Positions 15,930-22,058 of a stretch of 23,927 nt of DNA are shown here, piece after piece. The position numbers and the translations under genes were made by a program. Numbering within the stretch: the first letter of the stretch is position 1; every line of letters begins with the position of its first letter. Source of the DNA: an uncultured Rhizobiaceae group bacterium (GTDB lineage: Bacteria > Pseudomonadota > Alphaproteobacteria > Rhizobiales > Rhizobiaceae). The notes under the pieces are model-generated. The model ran no database searches. It was not told the DNA's origin and worked only from the letters and a program-made list of their open reading frames with translations. The stretch lies in the NCBI GenBank assembly GCA_937944075.1, contig CALDZZ010000215.1:1-23927 (forward strand), in the 5' to 3' direction.

Positions 15930-15958
15930 TTGCAATGCACAATGATCTATCCTATATA
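15930..15958 (+). promoter_or_regulatory. Putative phasin promoter overlapping a PhaR-type site
   Basis: TTGCAA at 15930-15935, a 17-bp spacer and TATATA at 15953-15958. The -35 lies inside the TTGTTGCAATGCA element (15927-15939), so a protein bound there would block RNA polymerase. This leaves a leader of about 60 nt before the phasin ATG. Each box matches 4 of 6 consensus bases. Confidence 0.45.
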
Positions 15959-15969
15959 TCAATCATCGC

Positions 15970-15994
15970 GATTGAATAATTGTTTTGTTCAATC
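15970..15994 (+). other. Leader hairpin before the phasin gene
   Basis: GATTGAA (15970-15976) and TTCAATC (15988-15994) are perfect complements with an 11-nt loop. It would form in the mRNA leader upstream of the AAGGA site at 16011-16015. A stabilising role is a guess. Confidence 0.3.
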
Positions 15995-16023
15995 AGAACC
16001 AACACTGGTAAAGGATCATTATT

Positions 16024-16392
16024 ATGACAAAGAAAATGGATGCAGCAGATACACAAGAATATGTAACAAAGCACATTGCCAACTCTGAAAAAGTTGTAGA
16101 AAGCGCGATTGAATTCAACGCAGCTTGCTTCAAAAGCTATGAAGCAATGGGTAAAAAAATATACGACAACTACGTATCAAATGTCGCAGCGGCTTTCGAT
16201 GGTGTTAAAGCATTGAACAAAACCAACGACATTTCAGAGTTCTACAAGGTTGCTACATCAAACATGGCCTCTTCTACAGAGCGTTTCACAGACCAAACTA
16301 AAGGTCTGGCTGAACTTTCAGGCAAGCTTATGAAAGAAACCGGTGAAGCCGGTCGTCTAGCTTACTCAAAAAGCTTTTCAATCAACATGTAA
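16024..16392 (+). CDS. Phasin (PHA granule-associated protein)
   Basis: A 122-residue, alanine-, lysine- and glutamate-rich amphipathic helical protein without a signal peptide, typical of the phasin family. Phasins coat polyhydroxyalkanoate granules and control their size and number. Typical parts are 'SAIEFNAACFKSYEAMGKKIYDNYVSNVAAAFDGVKAL' and 'TSNMASSTERFTDQTKGLAELSGKLM'. AAGGA at 16011-16015 lies eight bases before the ATG. It is monocistronic: a promoter with PhaR-type sites precedes it and a strong terminator follows. Phasins are usually the main target repressed by PhaR until granules form, which matches the layout. It lies divergent from the synthase operon. Confidence 0.85.
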   Translation: MTKKMDAADTQEYVTKHIANSEKVVESAIEFNAACFKSYEAMGKKIYDNYVSNVAAAFDGVKALNKTNDISEFYKVATSNMASSTERFTDQTKGLAELSGKLMKETGEAGRLAYSKSFSINM

Positions 16393-16458
16393 GCCTTTTT
16401 GGGAGAATTGAACTGCATAGTTTTAATTATCCCGCAAAAGCCTTGAGTTGACGAACAC

Positions 16459-16494
16459 AAGCCGCCAGTTCCATTAGAAACTGGCGGCTTTTTT
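16459..16494 (+). terminator. Rho-independent terminator after the phasin gene
   Basis: AAGCCGCCAGTT (16459-16470) pairs perfectly with AACTGGCGGCTT (16479-16490), with an 8-nt loop, followed by a T-run to 16494. It separates the phasin from phaR, which therefore needs its own promoter. Confidence 0.95.
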
Positions 16495-16507
16495 ATACCC
16501 AGCAACA

Positions 16508-16551
16508 TTGCACATGGCAGGAAATACTGCCTAATATGATGCATTGCAACA
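16508..16551 (+). promoter_or_regulatory. Putative phaR promoter with PhaR-type operator
   Basis: TTGCAC (16508-16513), an 18-bp spacer and TAATAT (16532-16537) could be the -35 and -10. The inverted repeat GGCAG-N6-CTGCC (16516-16531) fills the spacer. TGCATTGCAACA (16540-16551) is the exact reverse complement of 15928-15939 in the phasin promoter. This suggests that PhaR represses its own gene. The -35 is poor (3 of 6), so confidence is limited. Confidence 0.5.
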
Positions 16552-16574
16552 AGACCATTTCGGGAACGAATATT

Positions 16575-17213
16575 TTGCCCAAATCAAAAACAGATGAGCC
16601 AAATAAAAATATCGATGATGCACCCATTCTCATCAAAAAATACCCAAATCGTCGTCTCTACAACACTTCAACCAGCTCTTACATTGTACTGGATGACCTT
16701 GTTGAACTGGTAAAATCTGACAAACCGTTCGAAATACGCGATACAAAAACCGATAAAGACATCACCCGCGAAATTCTGAACCAGATAATTTTTGAACGCG
16801 AAACTGGTAAGGGCGGCTTTCATTTCCCACTAGAAGTGCAAAAACAGCTCATAGGAATGTATGACGATACATATGCAAAGCTAATGCCCGGGTATCTCAA
16901 GGAATCACTCGATGTTTTTGCCGCAGAACGTGAGCGCATGAAATCAACCATGGAAAATGTTGTCGAGCAAAATACAAAAGCCATGATGCAGTTTGGTCAG
17001 GACATGGTCAGACAAAATATGGAAATTTTCCAGAAATCATGGGAATTATTCGGCAACCCTGCCTCTTCAAGGGGTTCTTCACCAACTTCCTCCGATGATG
17101 TTAAAAATGAAACCAGTGATCCCATGGCATCTGAAACCAAAGAGAGCGAACTCGACAGCCTTCAAGAGCAGATCAATGCACTACAAGAGCGCCTCAAAGA
17201 TTTAAGCAAGTAA
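16575..17213 (+). CDS. phaR: PHA synthesis repressor PhaR
   Basis: A DNA-binding repressor of polyester granule genes that also binds the polymer. The PHB_acc N-terminal domain begins 'ILIKKYPNRRLYNTSTSSYIVLDDL', about 18 residues after the chosen start, followed by 'FEIRDTKTDKDITREIL'. The second domain contains 'FPLEVQKQLIGMYDD'. The C-terminus ends in a coiled coil ('LDSLQEQINALQERLKDL'). I chose TTG at 16575, with GGGA at 16562-16565, because the N-terminus is then of normal length. ATG at 16536 or 16539 (AGGAAA at 16519-16524) would add 13 or 12 residues, but those codons overlap the likely -10 and operator. That alternative cannot be excluded. The hydrolase gene follows 17 bases later. 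Confidence 0.93.
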   Translation: MPKSKTDEPNKNIDDAPILIKKYPNRRLYNTSTSSYIVLDDLVELVKSDKPFEIRDTKTDKDITREILNQIIFERETGKGGFHFPLEVQKQLIGMYDDTYAKLMPGYLKESLDVFAAERERMKSTMENVVEQNTKAMMQFGQDMVRQNMEIFQKSWELFGNPASSRGSSPTSSDDVKNETSDPMASETKESELDSLQEQINALQERLKDLSK

Positions 17214-17230
17214 CAAGTAAAAGACCCTTT

Positions 17231-18121
17231 ATGCCCCACCGTTTGAAACAACCTGAAAAAGCCTATTCTAAGCAATATGTACTTGGGCTTGGATACCATG
17301 GTTTCCACCGCATCAACTATCTTGAGTGGGGTAAGCCTGAAAGCTTCAGGAAGCAGGAAACCCTTTTATGTGTCCACGGGCTTACCCGTAACGCGCGTGA
17401 CTTTGACTATTTTGCGCAAAAGCTCTGCAATCAATACAGGATTGTCTGCCCCGATGTTGTTGGCAGGGGTGATAGCGATCATCTGCTTGATGATGAAAGT
17501 TATAACTACCTGCAATATAATGCGGACATGAATGTGCTGATCAATCGCATTGGCGACAAGGACTTAAACTGGATTGGCACATCCATGGGCGGCATCATTG
17601 GAATGGTGCTGGCATCTGTGGCCCAGTCCCCGATTAAGCGCCTCGTAGTCAATGATATTGGACCGGAAGTTTCTCGTGATGCGCTTTTGTCGATTGCCAA
17701 ATATATTGGAAAGTCTACGGAGTTTGATAGCTACGAGGAAGTTGAAAACTACCTGCGCGAAATTTACCCCGAGTTTGCGCCCATGACAGATGATGATTGG
17801 GCACAAATGGCCAAATATTCCTGCAAGAAAACCGAGCAAGGTACTTTGAAAATGAAAGTCGACCCGCGTATCGGGGATGCTTTCCGCGATTCGATTTCGT
17901 ATTTTAACGTCGATATGTGGGACATATGGGAAAAGATTACCTGTCCGGTTCTGGTTTTACGCGGAAAGCAATCCACATTTCTCTCAGAAGAAACAGCGCA
18001 AAGAATGCTATCCTGCGGCCCCCAGACCAGTGTCTATGAGTTTGATAATACTGGCCATACGCCAACCTTGAGAAATGACGAGCAAGTCAGTGTGATTGCA
18101 GACTGGTTAAATGACACCTAG
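17231..18121 (+). CDS. Alpha/beta hydrolase next to phaR
   Basis: A 296-residue cytoplasmic alpha/beta-hydrolase-fold protein. The oxyanion region is 'CVHGLTRNARDFD' (47-59), the nucleophile Ser118 lies in 'GTSMGG', and the likely catalytic His276 in 'TGHTPTL'. At the position where the acid normally falls ('LRG--SD'), this protein has 'LRGKQSTF', with Thr249. Asp142 in 'VVNDIGPE', after strand 6, might serve instead. It starts 17 bases after phaR with a weak ribosome site, so it may be co-transcribed. A role in PHA oligomer or ester turnover is suggested only by the neighbourhood; the family covers many esterases and C-C hydrolases. Confidence 0.85.
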   Translation: MPHRLKQPEKAYSKQYVLGLGYHGFHRINYLEWGKPESFRKQETLLCVHGLTRNARDFDYFAQKLCNQYRIVCPDVVGRGDSDHLLDDESYNYLQYNADMNVLINRIGDKDLNWIGTSMGGIIGMVLASVAQSPIKRLVVNDIGPEVSRDALLSIAKYIGKSTEFDSYEEVENYLREIYPEFAPMTDDDWAQMAKYSCKKTEQGTLKMKVDPRIGDAFRDSISYFNVDMWDIWEKITCPVLVLRGKQSTFLSEETAQRMLSCGPQTSVYEFDNTGHTPTLRNDEQVSVIADWLNDT

Positions 18122-18172
18122 AGAGCAGAAAAATGCTCCTGTAAACAAAGCACCTTTCGTATCTTTCAGCTT

Positions 18173-19090
18173 TTACTCTTTGACCTGCAAGGTTTGATCA
18201 AGGTGCTTTTCCGCGGCTTCTATTACATGCTGCGTGAAACGGTTAAGCGGATCTGCAACCATCCGGCTACAATGCCAGTACAAAGGTTTGTTCAACGGTG
18301 TTTCAGGAATAAGCTCAACAAGACGCCCTTCGGCAATCAGGCCATCGACCATTTGTGACGGGTTCATTCCCCATGCAACACCATCCAGGCAGGCTCTCAC
18401 AAATGCAGGAGAAGACGGCAGGATGTAAGTGTCATGCATGATGTTCTCACCCATATATTCATGAATCCACTGCTGTTGCAGATCATCCTGTGCGCTGTAG
18501 CGCAAGGCGGGTGCCTTTTTCAGTGCCTCTAGCGTAACGCCATCCGGAAAATACCTTTTAACATATTCAGGACTTGCGCTTGCTCGGTATACATGCGTTC
18601 CCAGATAGCGGCTTGTAAAGCCCTGTACGGGAACCTTGTTGATGGATATAGCAGCAAGCACAGAGCCGAATTTCAATTCGTCTATAGAATAGTCCTGATC
18701 TGCAATTGAAACTTCATACATATAGGCAGAATCTTCCCAGGCATGAGCCTTGAACACATCCATGAACCAGCTTGATATGCTGTCATCATTCACAACAATC
18801 TTGATGACCGGCTTTCGATGATCCTTTTGGGAAGGCGTACAATTATTCTCATTGATGATTTTGTCTTCAAGTATCGACACAAGCTCAGCATGACGACAAA
18901 GCTCAATACCGATATGCGTTGGCTTGATTGGGGGCTGACGGTTGATGACTACTGCACCAATACGCTCTTCCAACAGCTTGATGCGTTGCGAGACTGCTGA
19001 TGAGGTCACGCCCAGGAACCGCGCCGCCCCTTCAAAACTGCCTTCTCTTTCAACAGCTAAAAGCGCTTCTAAGTGTGCGTAATCAAACAT
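18173..19090 (-). CDS. argP: ArgP-type LysR family transcriptional regulator
   Basis: A 305-residue LysR-type regulator. The winged helix-turn-helix is at about 3-60 ('HLEALLAVEREGSFEGAARFLGVTSSAVSQRIKLLEERIG' region). The effector domain runs from about 95 to 295. The N-terminus 'MFDYAHLEAL', 'GVAWGMNPSQMVDGLIAEGRLVEL' and 'PLYWHCSR' are characteristic of the ArgP/LysG subgroup, which usually senses lysine or arginine and activates an amino-acid exporter. Here the divergent neighbour is a membrane desaturase, not a LysE-type exporter. The shared 176-bp region carries two copies of a palindrome that fits LysR binding. The subgroup is clear; true orthology with E. coli argP and the effector are not established. 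Confidence 0.88.
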   Translation of the reverse strand: MFDYAHLEALLAVEREGSFEGAARFLGVTSSAVSQRIKLLEERIGAVVINRQPPIKPTHIGIELCRHAELVSILEDKIINENNCTPSQKDHRKPVIKIVVNDDSISSWFMDVFKAHAWEDSAYMYEVSIADQDYSIDELKFGSVLAAISINKVPVQGFTSRYLGTHVYRASASPEYVKRYFPDGVTLEALKKAPALRYSAQDDLQQQWIHEYMGENIMHDTYILPSSPAFVRACLDGVAWGMNPSQMVDGLIAEGRLVELIPETPLNKPLYWHCSRMVADPLNRFTQHVIEAAEKHLDQTLQVKE

Positions 19091-19102
19091 GTATTAAATC
19101 TC

Positions 19103-19117
19103 CTAAATCCACATTAG
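19103..19117. promoter_or_regulatory. LysR-type palindrome, copy 1
   Basis: CTAA-N7-TTAG close to the start of the ArgP-type gene. Read on the minus strand over 19 bases it matches copy 2 (19157-19175) at about 14 positions, including CTAA, GTGG and TTAG. TAAATCCAC (19104-19112) is also repeated at 19205-19213. Probably an autoregulatory site. Confidence 0.5.
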
Positions 19118-19156
19118 CACTAAACATTATAGATGCACGCGAAAACGCATTAATTC

Positions 19157-19175
19157 TTCTAACGTGGGATTAGAA
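19157..19175. promoter_or_regulatory. LysR-type palindrome, copy 2
   Basis: TTCTAACGTGGGATTAGAA is a perfect 6-bp-arm inverted repeat with a 7-nt spacer, midway between the divergent ArgP-type and desaturase genes. Size and position fit a LysR recognition site controlling the desaturase. A TATAAA at 19184-19189 downstream could belong to the desaturase promoter. Confidence 0.55.
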
Positions 19176-19266
19176 AAGGCATTTATAAATATAAAGGAAA
19201 AATATAAATCCACTAATCATCAAAATCCCTCAAAAAAAGAAAACAATACATACAAGGGTTAGTTTT

Positions 19267-20235
19267 ATGATTACGAATAAAGAAGATACCTCATTTGAAT
19301 ACAAGTCAGAAATGAATTTTGAACAAAAACAAATGTTCAGAAAGCTTTTCTCAGAAAAATCAATTCCCAAGGCAGGGTTTTGGAACCTGTCTTACCTCAT
19401 GTCCATTTACGCGACGCTGGTTCTTGGGTTTTTTACTGTACAGCACAATGATTCATACCTGTTGAATTTTACAGTTATTTTTTTCTCTGTCCTTTTCATC
19501 ACAAGGCAAATGCGTGGACTGGAGAATATTGTACATTTTGGCAGTCATAATAATTTTTCCAAAAACAGAAAGACCAATGACCTGCTGACAAACCTGTTCG
19601 CGGCCTGGCCCATGCTTCAGGATGTAAGCCAGTATCGTATTTTCCATGCACTGCATCATGGCGAATATGCCTCTCACCAGGATCCCTGCCGCATTCGGCT
19701 GGAGAACATTGGCGCCAATACACAGAATATCAACTCCAATAAACAGCTGTTGCTCCTGATTGCTAAATGGATGCCACAATATGTCAGGGAATTTTACCGG
19801 GAAGTAAAATCCGATATTGGGCAAGTTTCCATTTTTCTTGTTTGGCACAGCGTGTCAGCTCTTGTACTGACGCTGCTTCATTCCTGGCAATTGGCAGCTT
19901 TTGTGGTTTTCAGCTGGATGTTGATCATGTTTGTCTCCCTGCCGTTCTTACGCAGCATAGCAGAACTCTCTGAACATGATTATGAACTGGGTGACAGTGT
20001 TGCAACAACCACTTTCAACAATCTGGGGCTGCTGGATCATTTGTTAATACACCCGGCCGGTGATGCCTGGCATTCGCTGCATCATTTACACCCTACGGTT
20101 TCGTGGTGGAAACAAAGAAAAGCGCATAATTTTCTGATGAAGCATGACAAGGCGTATCGAGGTGTCATAAACCGGGATAAGCTTTGGCAAGATATCGCGC
20201 ACTTCCCGATACCAAAACAGCAAGCAGTGAACTAA
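19267..20235 (+). CDS. Membrane fatty acid desaturase/hydroxylase family protein
   Basis: A 322-residue integral membrane protein with the histidine clusters of the di-iron desaturase superfamily. Box 1 is His90-His94 ('HFGSH'), box 2 His127-His130-His131 ('HALHH'), and box 3 His269-His272-His273 ('HSLHH'). His237 may be a further ligand. Hydrophobic pairs lie at about 40-80 and 185-230. Such enzymes use O2 to desaturate or hydroxylate lipids or other hydrophobic substrates; the substrate cannot be told from sequence. AAGGG at 19254-19258 precedes the ATG by eight bases. It is divergent from the ArgP-type regulator and probably controlled by it. It appears monocistronic. Confidence 0.85.
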   Translation: MITNKEDTSFEYKSEMNFEQKQMFRKLFSEKSIPKAGFWNLSYLMSIYATLVLGFFTVQHNDSYLLNFTVIFFSVLFITRQMRGLENIVHFGSHNNFSKNRKTNDLLTNLFAAWPMLQDVSQYRIFHALHHGEYASHQDPCRIRLENIGANTQNINSNKQLLLLIAKWMPQYVREFYREVKSDIGQVSIFLVWHSVSALVLTLLHSWQLAAFVVFSWMLIMFVSLPFLRSIAELSEHDYELGDSVATTTFNNLGLLDHLLIHPAGDAWHSLHHLHPTVSWWKQRKAHNFLMKHDKAYRGVINRDKLWQDIAHFPIPKQQAVN

Positions 20236-20402
20236 TTCCAAACAACGACCGGCCTGAGATATGATTCAGGCCGGTTGCAACGCAATAATGTGCGTTGAAC
20301 ATGGCTAATGGCTGGCTGTATTATACGCTTTTTGCTGGCTTTTAGTGAAAGTGATTTTGCTTGAATTTTAAACGCATTTCCCAAAGGAATAGCGTTGTTA
20401 AA
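20236..20402. other. Gene-free stretch with tandem hairpins between the desaturase and the tRNA gene
   Basis: Two strong inverted repeats follow the desaturase. ACCGGCCTGA (20248-20257) pairs with TCAGGCCGGT (20266-20275), and CAACGCA (20278-20284) with TGCGTTG (20291-20297). Neither is followed by a T-run, so they are not textbook terminators, though the first could end desaturase transcription. A weaker imperfect hairpin at 20371-20396 lies just downstream of the tRNA on the minus strand and may help end it. I see no coding sequence. Confidence 0.5.
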
Positions 20403-20479
20403 TGGCGCACTCGGGAAGATTCGAACTCCCGACCCCTTGATTCGTAGTCAAGTACTCTATCCAGCTGAGCTACGAGTGC
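20403..20479 (-). tRNA. tRNA-Arg (anticodon ACG)
   Basis: The minus strand folds as a complete 77-nt tRNA. The acceptor GCACTCG pairs with CGAGTGC, followed by discriminator G and an encoded CCA (20405-20403). The D arm is TAGCTCAGCTGGATAGAGTA. The anticodon stem CTTGA/TCAAG frames the loop CTACGAA, giving anticodon ACG (read as ICG after deamination, decoding CGU/CGC/CGA). The T arm has GTTCGAATC. It resembles E. coli tRNA-Arg(ACG). No integrase or duplicated 3' end is seen, so there is no sign of an attachment site. Confidence 0.97.
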
Positions 20480-20588
20480 GCATTGCGTGGGTAACAACCC
20501 TTGCAGTTTGTGGTGGTACTGCCAATACAAGATAAAAGCAAGCCCTTTTAACCGGGTTTTTCATATCGCTACAAAATAAATCTCAAAT

Positions 20589-22046
20589 TTATTGAGGCTG
20601 ATACTCGTTGGGTATCACGATATGAAATGTCGTTCCGTTTTCATCCGTATTTTCGATTTCAATTGTGCCGCCATGGGCTCTCAACAACTCTACTGCAATG
20701 GCCAGTCCCAGTCCGGAGCCACCCGCTTTTGTTGAGCCTTCAAATGCGATGAAAATCTTTTCCTGAATGTTCTCAGGTATGCCAGGGCCGGTATCCGTAA
20801 TCCGTATGTGCACTTCACCCTGAAGATGCTCAGCTTGAATTGTAAGCTTTTTTGCCCGGCCGGGAAGATCTGCATCAATCATTGCCTGTTGGGCGTTGCG
20901 ACAAAGGTTCATTAACACTCTGAACAGCTGCTCGGGATCAGCATCAGCCTGAAAATCCAGCGGGATGTTATTGTTCCACTCGATGACAAGGCTGTTTTCC
21001 AGACCCAGCATATCAGCAACATCATTTGCGATCGTGTTCAACAGAAGTTTGCGGCGCTTGGGTGGCGCTTCCAGCGCACGGCCATAATCTATAACCGATT
21101 TTGTATAATCAACAGCGCGGTCAATCGTCTTGATCAGTTTGGGGGCAAACCGTTGGACTGTCGGATCCGGCAAGGCAGAAAGTCTGTCAGAGAAGAGTTG
21201 AGCTGAAGCCAGAATATTGCGCAAGTCATGATTGATTTTTGAAACAGCAAGTCCCAAATCTGCCAGCCTCTGCTTTTGCCTCAGGGTTTGCTGCAAGTCA
21301 CCCTGAAACGCGGCTAGTCGTTTTTCTGCTGTCCCGATTTCATCAATGCGTGTGGTGGGCTTGTACACAAGCGATGCATTCTCAGGCGTTTTGGAAAAAG
21401 CGTCCATGTTTGACGAAATTCTGATAATCGGCAAAACGATCAGGCGGTAAAGCGCAAGATAAACCAGTGCTGCAGTAAAAACCGAAATCAGCAATGAAAG
21501 AATAGCAACATTCCTGGCATAAACCCACATCGCCTTTTGAATGTATCTGGTTTCCTGAACAAGCTCCATGATCGCAGGCGTTGAGCGCATTGTACCAAAC
21601 ACCCTGTATTGCGAATCCGGCTCGTCAAACAGCATTCTCAATGAACTGACAATCGAGCCAACTGCCGTTGTGTTATCAAGGTCTATATGTTCAACCAGCT
21701 CGCCCATACCCGGCGATTTTGCCATCAAACGGGAGATGCCATCGCGTCTGATGGCAACAGAAAGGGAAGAAGTTGTTGCAAGGAGGTTTTGTCCTGCTTC
21801 CTCACTGAGCATCAAGTCAGTGGAATCAAGATAAACAATACTGGCCGCCTCGGCAATTAGCAGGTGATCTTTAAGCCATCCGTTTCTGAAATTGGCTACA
21901 GAAGGGACAAAGATCAGACTTTCGGCCACGAGCACAAAGATGGCTGTCAAGACGAGTAGCTTGGTTGAAAGGCCTCCGCGAATTGCATTGAACACGCGAG
22001 GCAATACCCTGGTCTTTTCTGTTTTTGCTATTTTCCCTTCCTTCAT
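20589..22046 (-). CDS. Membrane-bound sensor histidine kinase (orphan)
   Basis: A 485-residue two-transmembrane kinase. TM1 is at about 28-49 and TM2 at about 178-204, enclosing a ~130-residue periplasmic sensor region of unknown fold. A HAMP-like linker follows. The phosphoacceptor is His273 in 'KINHDLRNIL'. The ATP-binding domain has the N box ('NLCRNAQQA', Asn384), G1 'DTGPGIP' (418-424) and G2 'GSGLGLAI' (443-450). No response regulator is encoded in the window. It starts 12 bases after the flavoprotein stop, so it is probably the third gene of that operon. Signal and partner are unknown. Confidence 0.92.
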   Translation of the reverse strand: MKEGKIAKTEKTRVLPRVFNAIRGGLSTKLLVLTAIFVLVAESLIFVPSVANFRNGWLKDHLLIAEAASIVYLDSTDLMLSEEAGQNLLATTSSLSVAIRRDGISRLMAKSPGMGELVEHIDLDNTTAVGSIVSSLRMLFDEPDSQYRVFGTMRSTPAIMELVQETRYIQKAMWVYARNVAILSLLISVFTAALVYLALYRLIVLPIIRISSNMDAFSKTPENASLVYKPTTRIDEIGTAEKRLAAFQGDLQQTLRQKQRLADLGLAVSKINHDLRNILASAQLFSDRLSALPDPTVQRFAPKLIKTIDRAVDYTKSVIDYGRALEAPPKRRKLLLNTIANDVADMLGLENSLVIEWNNNIPLDFQADADPEQLFRVLMNLCRNAQQAMIDADLPGRAKKLTIQAEHLQGEVHIRITDTGPGIPENIQEKIFIAFEGSTKAGGSGLGLAIAVELLRAHGGTIEIENTDENGTTFHIVIPNEYQPQ

Positions 22047-22058
22047 GCCCGATACTCT

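Larger units (their letters stand above)
15657..16023. promoter_or_regulatory. Divergent control region between the polyester operon and the phasin, with PhaR-type elements
   Basis: This 367-bp gene-free stretch holds many TTGCA-type elements. GTTGCA occurs at 15713, 15835, 15914 and 15929; TGCACAAT occurs at 15846, 15916 and 15936. Perfect inverted repeats are TTGCAG-N8-CTGCAA (15714-15733), TTTTCTGC-N15-GCAGAAAA (15741-15771) and TTGTGC-N3-GCACAA (15908-15922). PhaR of other alphaproteobacteria is known to bind TGC-rich palindromes of this kind. The clusters lie near both ends, so each divergent operon could be repressed. The middle (15772-15820) is AT-rich and probably holds the minus-strand promoter, which I could not place exactly. 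Confidence 0.75.

Noticed and set aside
20403..20479. tRNA gene as an integration site for a mobile element
   Set aside because: There is no integrase gene and no repeated tRNA 3' end in the window, and flanking genes look like ordinary chromosome.
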